Source: JBFWUM01 sp050247255
GTDB taxonomy: Bacteria > Acidobacteriota > Vicinamibacteria > Vicinamibacterales > UBA2999
Direction of reading: 5' to 3'
Assembly: GCA_050247255.1 (NCBI GenBank)
Contig: JBFWUM010000002.1
Span: 124,001-188,000, forward strand
DNA: 64,000 bases
Notes under the pieces: generated by a model
Told to the model about the DNA's origin: nothing
Seen by the model: only the letters and a program-made list of their open reading frames with translations
Databases searched by the model: none
Program-made: the position numbers and the translations under genes
Shown here: positions 18,285 to 27,273 of the stretch, piece after piece
Layout of the letters: every line of letters starts with the position of its first letter
Numbering within the stretch: the first letter of the stretch is position 1

Positions 18285-19162
18285 CATTCGCACGTCCCGT
18301 CGCCAACGCGCTGACCTTCGACGTCGAGGACTGGCATCAGCTCGTCGGCACGCGGCTCACCGGCACGACACAACCCTGCTCGCCGCACTGCGTCGAGCAG
18401 ACCCGCGAGATCCTGGCCACGCTCGCCGACGCCGGGGTGCACGCCACCTTCTTCGTGCTCGCCAACGTCGCCGAAACCTACCCCGCGCTCATCCGCGAGA
18501 TCCAGGCCGCCGGGCACGAGGTGGCCAGCCATGGCTGGAGCCATCGCCGCGTCTACACGCAGGACCGCGCGGAGTTCGCGGCGGAGACCGCGCGCAGCAA
18601 GGCGCTGCTCGAGGACATCCTCGGTGCGCCGGTTGCCGGGTATCGGGCCGCCGAGTTCTCGATTACCGCCGCGTCGCGCTGGGCGCTGGACGTCCTCGCC
18701 GAGCTCGGGTTCCGCTACGACTCGAGCATCTTTCCGATCCGCGGCGGCCGCTACGGCATCGAGGGCGCGCCGCTCGCGCCGCATCGGGTCCGCGTCGCCG
18801 CGGGCGACATCGTCGAAGTGCCGATGACCGCCGTCGAATGGCGCGGCCGCCGCTGGCCGGTCGGCGGCGGCGGCTACTTCCGCCTGATGCCGTACGCGCT
18901 GACGCGGGCGGCTATCGCGTCGGTGAACGCCGCCGGGCGCGGCGCCGTGATCTACTTTCATCCCTACGAGTTCAGCCGGGCGCACCTGCGGCTCGCGCTG
19001 CCGGCCTGGCACCAGTACGTCACCGGGGCGCGCTACAGCGTGCTGCACAACTTCAACCGAGGAACCAACCGGCGGCGCTTCGCCCGGCTGCTGCGCGAGT
19101 TCCGCTTCCAGACCATCTCGGCCATCCTTGACCATGGACCTGCGAACCAAGAAGTACTTTGA
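18281..19162 (+). CDS. Polysaccharide deacetylase, DUF3473 type (exosortase-system-like)
   Basis: A 293-residue protein. The NodB motifs are visible: TFDVEDWHQ (Asp14, Asp17) and SHGWSHRR (His84, His88), then GYRAAEFSIT and DSSIFP. The C-terminal WPVGGGGYFRLMPY and IYFHPYEF are characteristic of the DUF3473 extension found in the deacetylase associated with PEP-CTERM/exosortase exopolysaccharide loci. Expected role: metal-dependent de-N-acetylation of a glycan. No signal peptide is seen. No exosortase or PEP-CTERM protein is in this window, so the association is only by family. It overlaps the next gene by 29 bases. Confidence 0.88.
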   Translation: MTFARPVANALTFDVEDWHQLVGTRLTGTTQPCSPHCVEQTREILATLADAGVHATFFVLANVAETYPALIREIQAAGHEVASHGWSHRRVYTQDRAEFAAETARSKALLEDILGAPVAGYRAAEFSITAASRWALDVLAELGFRYDSSIFPIRGGRYGIEGAPLAPHRVRVAAGDIVEVPMTAVEWRGRRWPVGGGGYFRLMPYALTRAAIASVNAAGRGAVIYFHPYEFSRAHLRLALPAWHQYVTGARYSVLHNFNRGTNRRRFARLLREFRFQTISAILDHGPANQEVL

Positions 19163-19781
19163 AGACCACGCGGCGAAGTTCGACTCCCTCTATCACGAGG
19201 GACGCCCGCTCGAACGACGCTTCAACCGCTTCTTCCGCAAGGCGATCTACGAGCGGTTCGCCATCACCTTCGATCGCTCGGAGCCGATTGTAGGGAAATC
19301 GGTGCTCGACGTCGGCTGCGGGTCGGGGCGCTACTCGCTCGAGTACGCCCGGCGAGGCGCGGCACGCGTGCTCGGCGTCGACTTCTCGGCGCCGATGCTC
19401 GGGATCGCCCGCCAGCTGGCGACGGAGCAGGGCGTGGCCGATCGGTGCGAGTTCCGTCAGGTCGATTTCACGGAGTTCTCGATCGACGAGCGCTTCGACG
19501 TGGTCATCGCCATCGGCTTCTTCGACTACCAGGCGCAGCCGGTCGAGGTGCTCCGGCGCATGGTCGCCCACTCCCGCGGCCGGGTGATCGCCAGCTTTCC
19601 GGGGCGATCGCTGATCCGGATGCCGCTGCGCAAGGCGCGCTACTGGCTCGATAACTGCCCGGTGCTGTTCTATCGCGAAGAGGAAGTGCGGCAGATTGCC
19701 CGCGACGCCGGTGTCCGGCAGGTCGACATCGTCCCGATCCACAGCTCCGGCACGGGCTACGTGCTGGTGGGTGACGTCTAG
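19134..19781 (+). CDS. Class I SAM-dependent methyltransferase
   Basis: About 215 residues from ATG 19134 (TTG 19128 is an in-frame alternative). Motif I is KSVLDVGCGSGRYSLE, followed by RVLGVDFSAPML, a motif II-like QVDFTEF and IGFFDYQAQPVEVL. The N-terminal MDLRTKKYFEDHAAKFDSLY resembles the lead-in helices of small-molecule methyltransferases found beside exopolysaccharide amidotransferases. The start lies inside the end of the deacetylase, and the next gene starts three bases after its stop. Substrate unknown. Confidence 0.8.
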   Translation: MDLRTKKYFEDHAAKFDSLYHEGRPLERRFNRFFRKAIYERFAITFDRSEPIVGKSVLDVGCGSGRYSLEYARRGAARVLGVDFSAPMLGIARQLATEQGVADRCEFRQVDFTEFSIDERFDVVIAIGFFDYQAQPVEVLRRMVAHSRGRVIASFPGRSLIRMPLRKARYWLDNCPVLFYREEEVRQIARDAGVRQVDIVPIHSSGTGYVLVGDV

Positions 19782-19784
19782 CGG

Positions 19785-21674
19785 ATGTGCGGCATTTCCG
19801 GACGCGTCGAGCTGGCCGGCGGCATCGCTCCGGTCGACGGCGATCGCCTGGCCCTGGACGCCATCCGTCACCGCGGTCCCGACGATGAGGGGCAGTGGTA
19901 CGGCGCCGCCGTCTGTCTGGGCATGCGCCGGCTGTCGGTGATCGACCTCAACACCGGGCACCAGCCGGTGTTCAACGAGGACCGTTCGGTTGCCGTCGTC
20001 TACAACGGCGAGATTTACAACTTCCAGGACGTGCGACGCGAGCTCGAGTCACACGGGCACCGGTTTGCGACGGCCAGCGACACCGAGGTCATCGCCCACG
20101 GCTGGGAGCAGTGGGGCGAGGGCATCGCCGAGCGGCTGAACGGGATGTTCGCCTTTGCCGTGGCCGACGAGCGGCAGCAGGTCGTCTGGGTGGTCCGTGA
20201 CCGCGTCGGGATCAAGCCCTTGTACTACCTCCACGAGCCGGGCCGGCGGCTGCTGTTCGCGTCCGAGATCAAGGCGCTCCTCGCCCACGCCGGCGTCGCG
20301 CGCGAAGTCGACGATGAAGGGCTGCTGAACTTCCTCGCCTACGGCCATGCCGTGGCACCGGCCACGATGTACAAGGGCGTGCGGAAGCTGATGCCCGGGT
20401 ATTCGCTGCGCATCGAACGCGGGCAGGTGGCGATCCGGCGCTGGTGGCAGCCGACGCTTCGGGAAGACCGGTCCGTGCCCGAGGTGGAGTGGGAGCGGCA
20501 GATTCGCGCCCTGTTGGAGGACAGCGTGCGGCGCCAGATGGTCGCCGACGTGCCGGTTGGGGCGTTCCTCAGCGGCGGCGTCGACTCCAGCACGGTGGTT
20601 GCGCTGATGACCCGCAACACCAGCCACCGGGTGCAGACCTTTGCGGTCGGCTTCGACCACGGCCGCGAGTTCAACGAGCTGCCCGACGCCCGGCGTGTGG
20701 CGCAGCACCTGGGGACCGAACACCACGAGCTGCTGGTCCGGCCGTCGCAGCTCGTCGACGTGCTGCAGACGCTCGTCTACCACTTCGACGAGCCGTTCGG
20801 CGATGCCGCCTGCTTTCCCACCTACCTGGTCTCGCGCCTGGCGCGGCAGCACGTGACCGTGGCGCTCACCGGCGAAGGCGGAGACGAGCTGTTCGGCGGC
20901 TACCGGCGGTACCGTGCCGGCGCCTGGATGCGGACGCTCGGCCCGCTGCTGGCTGCCGGGCACCTCGGGCTGGCTCCGGTTGCCGCCGTGGTGCCGCGGC
21001 TACGGCGGTTGAAGAAGCTGGCCGAAGCCGCGGCGACCACCGACCCGGTGACGCGCTACTCGCAATTCCTGCGCGTGTTCAGCGACGACCTGCTGGCGCG
21101 CGTGGTTGCCGACCGCTATGCCGCGAGCGCGCGGCGCTTCGACGCCGTGGCGCCGTACCGGCGCCTGATGTCCGAATCGGCCGGCGCCGACCACATGAAC
21201 CAGCTGATGTTCGCCGACCTGATGACGTGGCTGCCCGACACCTACCTGGAGAAGGTCGACAAGTCGAGCATGGCGGTCAGCCTGGAAGCGCGCGTGCCGC
21301 TGCTCGATCACCGGCTGGTCGAGTTGTCGCTGCGAATCCCGGCGCGGTTCAAGATGTCGGGCGGCGTGTCGAAGCGCATCCTGAAGCGCGCGGTCGCCGA
21401 CCTGCTGCCGCCGGAGACGCTGACCAAGCCCAAGCACGGTTTTGCGGTGCCGACCGACCCCTGGTTCCGCGGCGAGCTGCGCCAGTTCGCGTATGACGTG
21501 CTGCTGGATCCGCGAACGCGCCAGCGCGGCTACTTCCGCCCCGAGGCCGTCGAGCGGCTCTGGCGCGAGCACCAGAGCGGGCGCGAGGTCCGCGACGCCC
21601 ACCTGTGGCTGCTGCTCAACTTCGAACTCTGGGCCAGGCGCTACCTCGATGCGCAGGAAGTCAAGGCGGCGTGA
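19785..21674 (+). CDS. asnB: Asparagine synthase family amidotransferase, copy 2 (exosortase-associated type)
   Basis: A 629-residue protein starting MCGISG with the glutaminase nucleophile Cys2. The glutaminase domain has RHRGPDDEGQW, YNGEIYNF and RDRVGIKPLYYL; the synthetase domain has LSGGVDSS near residue 263 and GEGGDELFGGYRRY, with the C-terminal KHGFAVPTDPWFRG. This pattern is closest to the amidotransferases of exosortase-type exopolysaccharide loci, in keeping with the DUF3473 deacetylase two genes upstream. It probably uses glutamine to amidate a carboxylated sugar. ATG 19785 is required by Cys2. Its stop overlaps the next ATG by one base. Confidence 0.93.
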   Translation: MCGISGRVELAGGIAPVDGDRLALDAIRHRGPDDEGQWYGAAVCLGMRRLSVIDLNTGHQPVFNEDRSVAVVYNGEIYNFQDVRRELESHGHRFATASDTEVIAHGWEQWGEGIAERLNGMFAFAVADERQQVVWVVRDRVGIKPLYYLHEPGRRLLFASEIKALLAHAGVAREVDDEGLLNFLAYGHAVAPATMYKGVRKLMPGYSLRIERGQVAIRRWWQPTLREDRSVPEVEWERQIRALLEDSVRRQMVADVPVGAFLSGGVDSSTVVALMTRNTSHRVQTFAVGFDHGREFNELPDARRVAQHLGTEHHELLVRPSQLVDVLQTLVYHFDEPFGDAACFPTYLVSRLARQHVTVALTGEGGDELFGGYRRYRAGAWMRTLGPLLAAGHLGLAPVAAVVPRLRRLKKLAEAAATTDPVTRYSQFLRVFSDDLLARVVADRYAASARRFDAVAPYRRLMSESAGADHMNQLMFADLMTWLPDTYLEKVDKSSMAVSLEARVPLLDHRLVELSLRIPARFKMSGGVSKRILKRAVADLLPPETLTKPKHGFAVPTDPWFRGELRQFAYDVLLDPRTRQRGYFRPEAVERLWREHQSGREVRDAHLWLLLNFELWARRYLDAQEVKAA

Positions 21675-22876
21675 TGCCGCCGCGGCCTCGTGTCGTCCAT
21701 GCGACGACGGTGGACATGAGCGTGCGGCACCTGCTGCTCAACCAGTTGCTGTCGCTGCGGGATGCCGGCTTCGAGGTGAGTGCCATTTCCGCCGCAGGCC
21801 CGGACCTCGACCCCGTTGCCGCCGCTGGCGTACCCCACTACCCGGTCTCATTCACGCGCCGCATGACGCCGCTGGCCGACCTGCGCGCGGCGTGGCAGCT
21901 GTGGCGGCTGTTCCGCCGGGAGCGCTTCACCATCGTCCACACCCACCAGGTCAAGGCGGCGCTCTTCGGCCAGCTCGCGGCGCGCCTCGCCGGTGTGCCC
22001 GTCGTCGTGAACACCATCCACGGGTTCTACTTCCACGAGCGCACGCCGCGGTTGAAGCGCCGTGCCTGGATTCTCCTCGAGCGCCTGATGGCCCGGCTGT
22101 CGACGCTGATCCTGTCGCAGAACCGCGAGGATATCGAGACCGCGATCGCGGAAGGCATCTGCCGCCGTGAGCAGATTCGCTACATCGGCAACGGCATCGA
22201 TCTGACGCGCTTCGATCGCGGCGTCATCGATGCCGCGCAGCTTGCGGCGCTGCGGCAGTCGCTCGGCATTGCCCCCGGCGATCGCGTCGTCGGCTTCGTC
22301 GGCCGCCTGGTGCGCGAGAAGGGCGTGTTCGAGCTGTTCGACGCCGTGCGGCAGCTCCAGGCCCGCGTGCCGCAGCTGCGCCTGTTGGTGATCGGGCCGG
22401 TCGACAGCGAGAAACCGGATGCCATCGATCCCGGCTCCGATCGCCTGCGCGACCTGGCCGGGACGGCGGTCTTCACCGGCTACCGTCACGACATGCCGCA
22501 GCTGTATGCGTTGATGGATGTGTGCGTGCTGCCCTCGCATCGCGAGGGAATGCCGCGATCGCCGATGGAGGCGTCGGCGATGGGGGTTCCGTGCGTCGCC
22601 ACGGCCATTCGCGGCTGCCGCGAGGTCGTGGTCGAGGGAGAGAACGGCTTCCTGGTGCCGCTCGGCAATGTCCCGGCGATGGCCGAGGCGATCGCCACGG
22701 TGCTCGAAAACCCGGCACATGCCGCCGCCATGCGCGAGCGGGCGCGCGCGCTCGCGGTCGAGCGCTTCGACGAGCGGCACGTCTTCCAGCGCGTCGCCGC
22801 GGCGTACCGCGAGCTGCTCGGTGATTGCGGCCTGCCGGTGGGTGGTACGCCCCACACGGAGACGGCGCGCGCGTGA
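21674..22876 (+). CDS. Family 4 glycosyltransferase (PglA-like)
   Basis: About 400 residues from ATG 21674. GT-B fold: VVHATTVDMSVRHLLLNQL at the N-terminus, VHTHQVKAALFGQLAARLAG and NTIHGFYFHER in the acceptor domain; VGFVGRLVREKGVFEL, RLLVIGPVD and SHREGMPRSPMEASAMGVPC with the GT4 donor-site glutamates in the C-terminal domain. It lies directly before PglC-, PglD- and PglE-like genes, the same gene content as pgl-type clusters, where a GT4 enzyme adds the second sugar to the PglC product. That role is inferred from order. Confidence 0.88.
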   Translation: MPPRPRVVHATTVDMSVRHLLLNQLLSLRDAGFEVSAISAAGPDLDPVAAAGVPHYPVSFTRRMTPLADLRAAWQLWRLFRRERFTIVHTHQVKAALFGQLAARLAGVPVVVNTIHGFYFHERTPRLKRRAWILLERLMARLSTLILSQNREDIETAIAEGICRREQIRYIGNGIDLTRFDRGVIDAAQLAALRQSLGIAPGDRVVGFVGRLVREKGVFELFDAVRQLQARVPQLRLLVIGPVDSEKPDAIDPGSDRLRDLAGTAVFTGYRHDMPQLYALMDVCVLPSHREGMPRSPMEASAMGVPCVATAIRGCREVVVEGENGFLVPLGNVPAMAEAIATVLENPAHAAAMRERARALAVERFDERHVFQRVAAAYRELLGDCGLPVGGTPHTETARA

Positions 22877-23517
22877 GTCGTGGCGGTCACTCGTGGGCGA
22901 AGCGCGCGTTCGATCTGACGCTCGGCACCCTGCTGCTCGTCGTGGCGCTGCCGCTGATGGCGGTGACGGCATTGGTCGTGCGTTTGACGCTCGGCTCGCC
23001 GGTGCTGTTCGCCCAGGAGCGACCAGGCCTGCACGAGAAGCCGTTCACGATCCGGAAGTTCCGGACGATGTCCGACGCGCGCGACGGGCGGGGCGAACCG
23101 CTGCCTGACGGCGAGCGGCTGACGGGTTTCGGCCGCTGGCTTCGCCGCACGAGCCTCGACGAGCTGCCGGAGCTGGTGAACGTGATCCGCGGCGAGATGA
23201 GCCTGGTGGGCCCCCGCCCGCTGCTGATGGAGTACTTGTCCCGCTACACGCCGCGCCAGTCACGCCGCCACGAGGTACGCCCGGGCATCACCGGCCTGGC
23301 GCAGGTGCGCGGCCGGAACCTGCTCGACTGGGAGGAACGCTTCGAGCTGGATGTGTGGTATGTCGAACACTGGTCCATGGGCCTCGATCTGGCGATTCTC
23401 CTCTGGACGATGCGCGCCGTAGTCCGGGGCGACGGCATCACCCAGGCGGGGCAGGCGACTGCCGCCAAATTCACCGGGAGCGCCGCTCCACCCCCGCCGC
23501 GTGAACACCGTGGCTGA
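22873..23517 (+). CDS. Phosphoglycosyl transferase, monotopic (PglC/WcaJ C-terminal type)
   Basis: About 214 residues from GTG 22873 (GTGA overlap). An N-terminal re-entrant membrane helix (DLTLGTLLLVVALPLMAVTA) is followed by FAQERPGLHEKPFTIRKFRTM, the catalytic Asp-Glu dyad in SLDELPEL, and VNVIRGEMSLVGPRPL with RPGITGLAQVRGRN. These are signatures of the bacterial sugar transferase family. The small size, without the extra N-terminal helices of WcaJ/WbaP, is that of PglC. It transfers a sugar-1-phosphate from a UDP-sugar to undecaprenyl phosphate, starting glycan synthesis. With PglD- and PglE-like genes following, UDP-di-N-acetylbacillosamine or a relative is the likely donor. Confidence 0.92.
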   Translation: MSRGGHSWAKRAFDLTLGTLLLVVALPLMAVTALVVRLTLGSPVLFAQERPGLHEKPFTIRKFRTMSDARDGRGEPLPDGERLTGFGRWLRRTSLDELPELVNVIRGEMSLVGPRPLLMEYLSRYTPRQSRRHEVRPGITGLAQVRGRNLLDWEERFELDVWYVEHWSMGLDLAILLWTMRAVVRGDGITQAGQATAAKFTGSAAPPPPREHRG

Positions 23518-24130
23518 CGCCGGCGTCGTCATCATCGGCGCCGGCGGCCATGCAATGGTGGTCTGCGACTCCCTGCTGTCGGCGTCCCGCCGCGTCGTGG
23601 GATTCATCGACACCGATCCGCGCAGGTGGGGCACCGTGGTGCTCGGTCTGCCGGTGGCCGCCGAACGTGCCTCCCTGGCGCCGGACGCGGACGTGGCGAT
23701 GGGTATCGGTGACAACCGCGCCCGGCGCGCGAACTTCGAAGCCCTTGCCCGAGGCGGAGCACGCATGGTCTCGGCGATCCATCCGTCGGCCGCCATCAGC
23801 CGCTTCGCCACGGTGGGCGCCGGCAGCGCCGTGATGGCGTATGTCGTCGTCAACGCCGGCGCCGAGATCGGCGTTGACGTCATCCTGAACACCTCGTGCC
23901 GAGTCGATCACCACTGCGTGATCGGCGCGCACGCGCATATCGGCCCCGGCGCCACGCTCGCCGGCGGCGTCACCGTTGGGGAAGACACGCTGATCGGTGC
24001 CGGGGCCATCCTGATACCTGGCGTGCGCGTTGGCGCGGGCTGCCGCGTCGGCGCCGGCGCCGTGGTCGTGCGTGATGTCGAGGACGGCGCGACGGTAGCC
24101 GGCGCACCCGCGCGTCCCCTGACCCCCTGA
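23501..24130 (+). CDS. NeuD/PglD-family sugar O/N-acyltransferase
   Basis: A 209-residue protein (GTG 23501; GTG 23510 possible). An N-terminal Rossmann-like UDP-sugar-binding domain (GVVIIGAGGHAMVVCDSL, GFIDTDP) is joined to a C-terminal left-handed beta-helix of hexapeptide repeats (HPSAAISRFATVGAGSAVM through IGAGAILIPGVRVGAG), with the catalytic-type His pair in RVDHHCVIGAHAHIGPG. PglD acetylates UDP-4-amino-4,6-dideoxy-GlcNAc using acetyl-CoA; LegH is a homolog. Position between PglC- and PglE-like genes supports that assignment. It overlaps the upstream gene by 17 bases. Confidence 0.9.
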   Translation: MNTVADAGVVIIGAGGHAMVVCDSLLSASRRVVGFIDTDPRRWGTVVLGLPVAAERASLAPDADVAMGIGDNRARRANFEALARGGARMVSAIHPSAAISRFATVGAGSAVMAYVVVNAGAEIGVDVILNTSCRVDHHCVIGAHAHIGPGATLAGGVTVGEDTLIGAGAILIPGVRVGAGCRVGAGAVVVRDVEDGATVAGAPARPLTP

Positions 24131-24134
24131 GGAG
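24130..24134 (+). promoter_or_regulatory. Shine-Dalgarno-like site
   Basis: AGGAG in the 16-base gap before ATG 24147, about 12 bases from the start codon, so spacing is long. It is one of very few recognisable ribosome-binding sequences in this window, where most genes rely on stop/start overlap. Confidence 0.4.
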
Positions 24135-24146
24135 AGCAAGAAAGAC

Positions 24147-25283
24147 ATGTCGTTGCCCCCAATCCTGCTGTCGCCGCCTCACCTGGGGTCCGAGGAAGCG
24201 GACCTCGTGCAGCAGGCGATCGCCTCGAACTGGGTGGCACCCGCCGGACCGTTCATCGACGAGTTCGAGCGCGAATTCGCGGCCTACGTCGGCGCGCGGC
24301 ACGCGGTCGCCGTGTCGTCGGGCACCGCGGCACTTCACCTTGCGCTGCATGCGCTCGGCATCGGCCCGGGCGACGAGGTCGCGGTGTCGACGCTGACCTT
24401 TGTCGGTTCCGTCGGCCCGATCGTGCACCGCGGCGCGGCGCCGGTGTTCATCGACTCCGCCGCCGATTCCTGGAACATGGATCCGGCGCTGCTCGAGCGG
24501 GCGCTCGACGAACGGCCGGGCATTCGGGCGGTGGTCACCGTGCACCTGTACGGGCAGTCGGCGGACCTCGACCCAATCCGGACGCTGTGCGAGCGGCGCG
24601 GCATCCCGCTCATCGAGGATGCCGCCGAAGCAGCCGGGACCCGCTACCGGGATCGACACGTTGGCAACGACGGGGTCATCGGCTACTTCTCGTTCAACGG
24701 CAACAAGATCATCACCGCGAGCAATGGCGGCATGATCGTGACGCCCGACGAGGCCCTGGCGGCGCGCGTGCGGAAGCTCGCGACCCAGGCGCGTGAGCCG
24801 GCGCCCCACTACGAGCACACCGAGCTCGGCTACAACTATCGGTTGAGCAACATCCTGGCGGCGCTCGGGCTGGCGCAGCTGCGCAAACTCGATCTCCGGG
24901 TCGCGCAGCGGCGCCGCAACTTCCTGTTCTACAGCCAGCAGCTCGGAAACCTGCCCGGGCTCGAGTTCATGCCGGAACCGGCCTGGGGCGTGAGCACCCG
25001 GTGGCTGACCGTGCTGACCATCGATCCGGAACGTGCAGGCACGAACCGCGAATCGGTTCGCGAACTCCTCGCGGGTCAGGGTATCGAGGCGCGGCCGGTC
25101 TGGAAGCCGATGCACCTGCAGCCGGCCCTCTGCCACCATTCCGCATACCTCAGCGGCGTGTCTGATCGCCTGTTTCGCGACGGTCTCTGCCTGCCGTCCG
25201 GTTCGAGTCTGTCCGAGGAGGACCTGGCGCGGGTCACCGCGACCGTCCGCCAGGCCTGGCCTGTCTCGATGCTGTCTTCATAG
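24147..25283 (+). CDS. DegT/DnrJ/EryC1/StrS aminotransferase (PglE/LegC-like)
   Basis: A 378-residue PLP enzyme. SSGTAALHLALHALGIGPGD binds the phosphate, IEDAAEAAGT carries the ring-stacking Asp, and the Schiff-base Lys187 lies in FSFNGNKIIT. The FNGNK form, with the GYNYRLSNILAALGLAQL that follows, is typical of the PglE/LegC branch, which transfers an amino group from glutamate to C4 of a UDP-4-keto-6-deoxy-GlcNAc. It follows PglC- and PglD-like genes, so it likely provides the 4-amino sugar that PglD acetylates. A second DegT enzyme of a different branch is at 34681. Confidence 0.92.
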   Translation: MSLPPILLSPPHLGSEEADLVQQAIASNWVAPAGPFIDEFEREFAAYVGARHAVAVSSGTAALHLALHALGIGPGDEVAVSTLTFVGSVGPIVHRGAAPVFIDSAADSWNMDPALLERALDERPGIRAVVTVHLYGQSADLDPIRTLCERRGIPLIEDAAEAAGTRYRDRHVGNDGVIGYFSFNGNKIITASNGGMIVTPDEALAARVRKLATQAREPAPHYEHTELGYNYRLSNILAALGLAQLRKLDLRVAQRRRNFLFYSQQLGNLPGLEFMPEPAWGVSTRWLTVLTIDPERAGTNRESVRELLAGQGIEARPVWKPMHLQPALCHHSAYLSGVSDRLFRDGLCLPSGSSLSEEDLARVTATVRQAWPVSMLSS

Positions 25284-25286
25284 CCG

Positions 25287-26591
25287 TTGGCCGATCATCG
25301 ACGTTTCCTCGTGCTTGCGGTGGCCCTGTTCGTCTGCCGCGCCATCGCGGCGGACGCGATCGTGCCGTCGTGGCAGGGGCCCGACGAGCCCGCGCACTTC
25401 TCCCTGGCCAAGCTGCTCAGCGAGGGAGGGGAAACGCCGGCGCGGCGCGTGGCGGTCGAGCGGGAGGTGATGGCGTCGATGGCCCGTCACCGGTGGTGGC
25501 AGCCATACGGGCTCCGCACGCCGGACCCGGTGCCGCAGTCGTTTGCGGAAGTGCCCGCGTCGCTCGCTCCCGGCACGCTGCTGCAGCCGGCCTACTACGC
25601 GCTGGCGGCGGTGGTGCTCCGCGTGACGCCGGCATCAGGTATCGACGGCGAGTTCACGACGCTGCGCTGGCTCTCGGTGGCGCTCGGGGTCGCGGCGCTG
25701 CTCTGTGGCTGGGCGGGAACCCGACGCCTGTTCGGCCCCCTCGCGGCAAGCGGCGCAGTGGCGATCGCGGCGCTGAACCCGCAGTTCCTCCTCAGCGCGA
25801 TCACCGTGTCGCCAGATGCGCTGATCAATTTGTGCGGCGCCGTCATCTGGTGGCAGGTCGCCGCGCTCAGGGATGCCGTCGGTTGGGCGCAGGCCCGCTC
25901 AGCCGCGCTCGTGCTGGCGGCCGGACTCATCGCGGCGTTGAGCAAGCGCAACGGCATACCCGTGCTCGCGGTGGCCGTCCTGGCCGTGGGCGCGATCGCC
26001 ACCCGATCCCTGTTCCGCCGCGCCGGGGCCGTGCTGCCGGTGGCGTCGACCGTCGGGGTCCTCATCGGCGGGGCGGCGGTCATCTGGATCGTCTGGCGTG
26101 AACCGGCGCAGCGCCTGCTCACCTTCTGGAGCTATCTGTTCGTGCTTCGCCGGTCGGCGGCGGACATCGATCTGTCGGCGCTGTCCTTCGTGGTGACCCG
26201 CGCCATCGATGCGTCGTGGCTCTGGGCGGGGTGGATGCGCTTTCCGGCGCCCGACTGGTGGTTCTGGATCGTCCGCGCCCTGACCATCGGCGGGTTGATC
26301 GGCGCCCTGACGCTGACCGTGCGGCGGCGGTTGCCGCAGGCGGGCTGGGCGTGGTTGTTCGTGCTGCCGCAGCTGGCCGCTCTGGTGTCGCTCTTCATGC
26401 TCAACGCAGGACCACAAGGGCGGTATTTCTTCGGCGCGTTCATGCCGGTTGCGACGTTGATCTGGCTCGGGTTGGTGATGCCACTGGCGCCAGGCAGGCG
26501 CCCCCGCGCGGCGGTCGCCGTGATTGCCGGGCTTGCCGCGCTCGACCTGGCGGGATTCGGGCTGGTGCTCGTCCCGGCGTATGTTCGTTAA
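25287..26591 (+). CDS. DUF2142-like polytopic membrane protein
   Basis: About 434 residues from TTG 25287 with roughly ten to eleven membrane helices. After helix 1 (FLVLAVALFVCRAIAADAIV) comes QGPDEPAHFSLAKLL, matching the PDEPaH motif at the start of DUF2142 proteins, whose acidic loop suggests a GT-C-like glycosyltransferase. LIAALSKRNGIPVLAVAVL in the middle and LNAGPQGRYFFGAFMP near the end fit the same family. The reaction is not established. It overlaps the following small membrane protein by 11 bases. Confidence 0.65.
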   Translation: MADHRRFLVLAVALFVCRAIAADAIVPSWQGPDEPAHFSLAKLLSEGGETPARRVAVEREVMASMARHRWWQPYGLRTPDPVPQSFAEVPASLAPGTLLQPAYYALAAVVLRVTPASGIDGEFTTLRWLSVALGVAALLCGWAGTRRLFGPLAASGAVAIAALNPQFLLSAITVSPDALINLCGAVIWWQVAALRDAVGWAQARSAALVLAAGLIAALSKRNGIPVLAVAVLAVGAIATRSLFRRAGAVLPVASTVGVLIGGAAVIWIVWREPAQRLLTFWSYLFVLRRSAADIDLSALSFVVTRAIDASWLWAGWMRFPAPDWWFWIVRALTIGGLIGALTLTVRRRLPQAGWAWLFVLPQLAALVSLFMLNAGPQGRYFFGAFMPVATLIWLGLVMPLAPGRRPRAAVAVIAGLAALDLAGFGLVLVPAYVR

Positions 26592-27273
26592 CCGACTGCT
26601 GGCCCGGCGTCGCCTGACCGCGTGGCTCGCTCTTGGAGCGCTGCTGGCGCTGACGCTCGTCCGGGAGATACCTCCGCCGACCGGCGACCGTCTCGGCCTT
26701 CGGCGGTTCGTGACGCCGGAGATCACCGGCTGCGATCCGGACAAGAGGTTCGGGTGCACCTTTGCCTCCCAGTCCTTCGTGATGAACGCCGACGGGCTGC
26801 GCGCCGTCGAGTTCATGCCGGTCGCGGTTGCGGCGTCACCGCGGGGGCGCCTGACGCTCAGGCTCGTCGATCTTGCCGCATTGCAGGTGATTCGCAGTCA
26901 GGAGGTGGCTGCCGCTGAGCTGGCCGCCGCCGGTGTCTTCCGCTTCGCGTTCGAGCCGGTGGCCGACTCGCGAGACGGCCGCTACCGGTTCGACATCGTC
27001 GCGACCGATGACGCGCGCGGCATCGCCGTGCGCGCGACCCGGGGCGAGGGCTATGCCGCCGGCTCGATGCTCTGGAACGATCGGCCACGCTGGGCCGACC
27101 TGGCGTTCAACGCCGATGCCGGCAGCCGTCCCGCCTGGCGCGCCCTCTGGTCGTATCGCAAGGCGCCGGGCGCCTGGTCGAACGGGGCGCTGGCGCTGAC
27201 GGCCTTGGCCGGGGCATGGGCGCTGCTGCTCGCGGTCCTCGGCACCACGGCGCGTCTGGGTGGCGTCGAATGA
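26581..27273 (+). CDS. Membrane-anchored protein with beta-rich extracytoplasmic domain
   Basis: About 230 residues from ATG 26581, starting inside the end of the upstream gene. An N-terminal helix (RLTAWLALGALLALTLV) and a C-terminal helix (ALALTALAGAWALLLAVL) bracket about 160 residues of alternating hydrophobic strands, including GCDPDKRFGCTFASQSFVM with two cysteines, VEFMPVAVAASPRGRLTLRL and DGRYRFDIVATDD. This looks like a jelly-roll or carbohydrate-binding-like ectodomain of the kind found at the ends of DUF2142-type proteins. It may be the split C-terminal domain of the upstream gene product. No defined family was recognised. Confidence 0.55.
   Translation: MFVNRLLARRRLTAWLALGALLALTLVREIPPPTGDRLGLRRFVTPEITGCDPDKRFGCTFASQSFVMNADGLRAVEFMPVAVAASPRGRLTLRLVDLAALQVIRSQEVAAAELAAAGVFRFAFEPVADSRDGRYRFDIVATDDARGIAVRATRGEGYAAGSMLWNDRPRWADLAFNADAGSRPAWRALWSYRKAPGAWSNGALALTALAGAWALLLAVLGTTARLGGVE

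Noticed and set aside
18281..21674. Treating the deacetylase and amidotransferase as part of a PEP-CTERM/exosortase system
   Set aside because: Both resemble exosortase-associated families, but no exosortase, PEP-CTERM protein or chain-length/export genes of that system are in the window.
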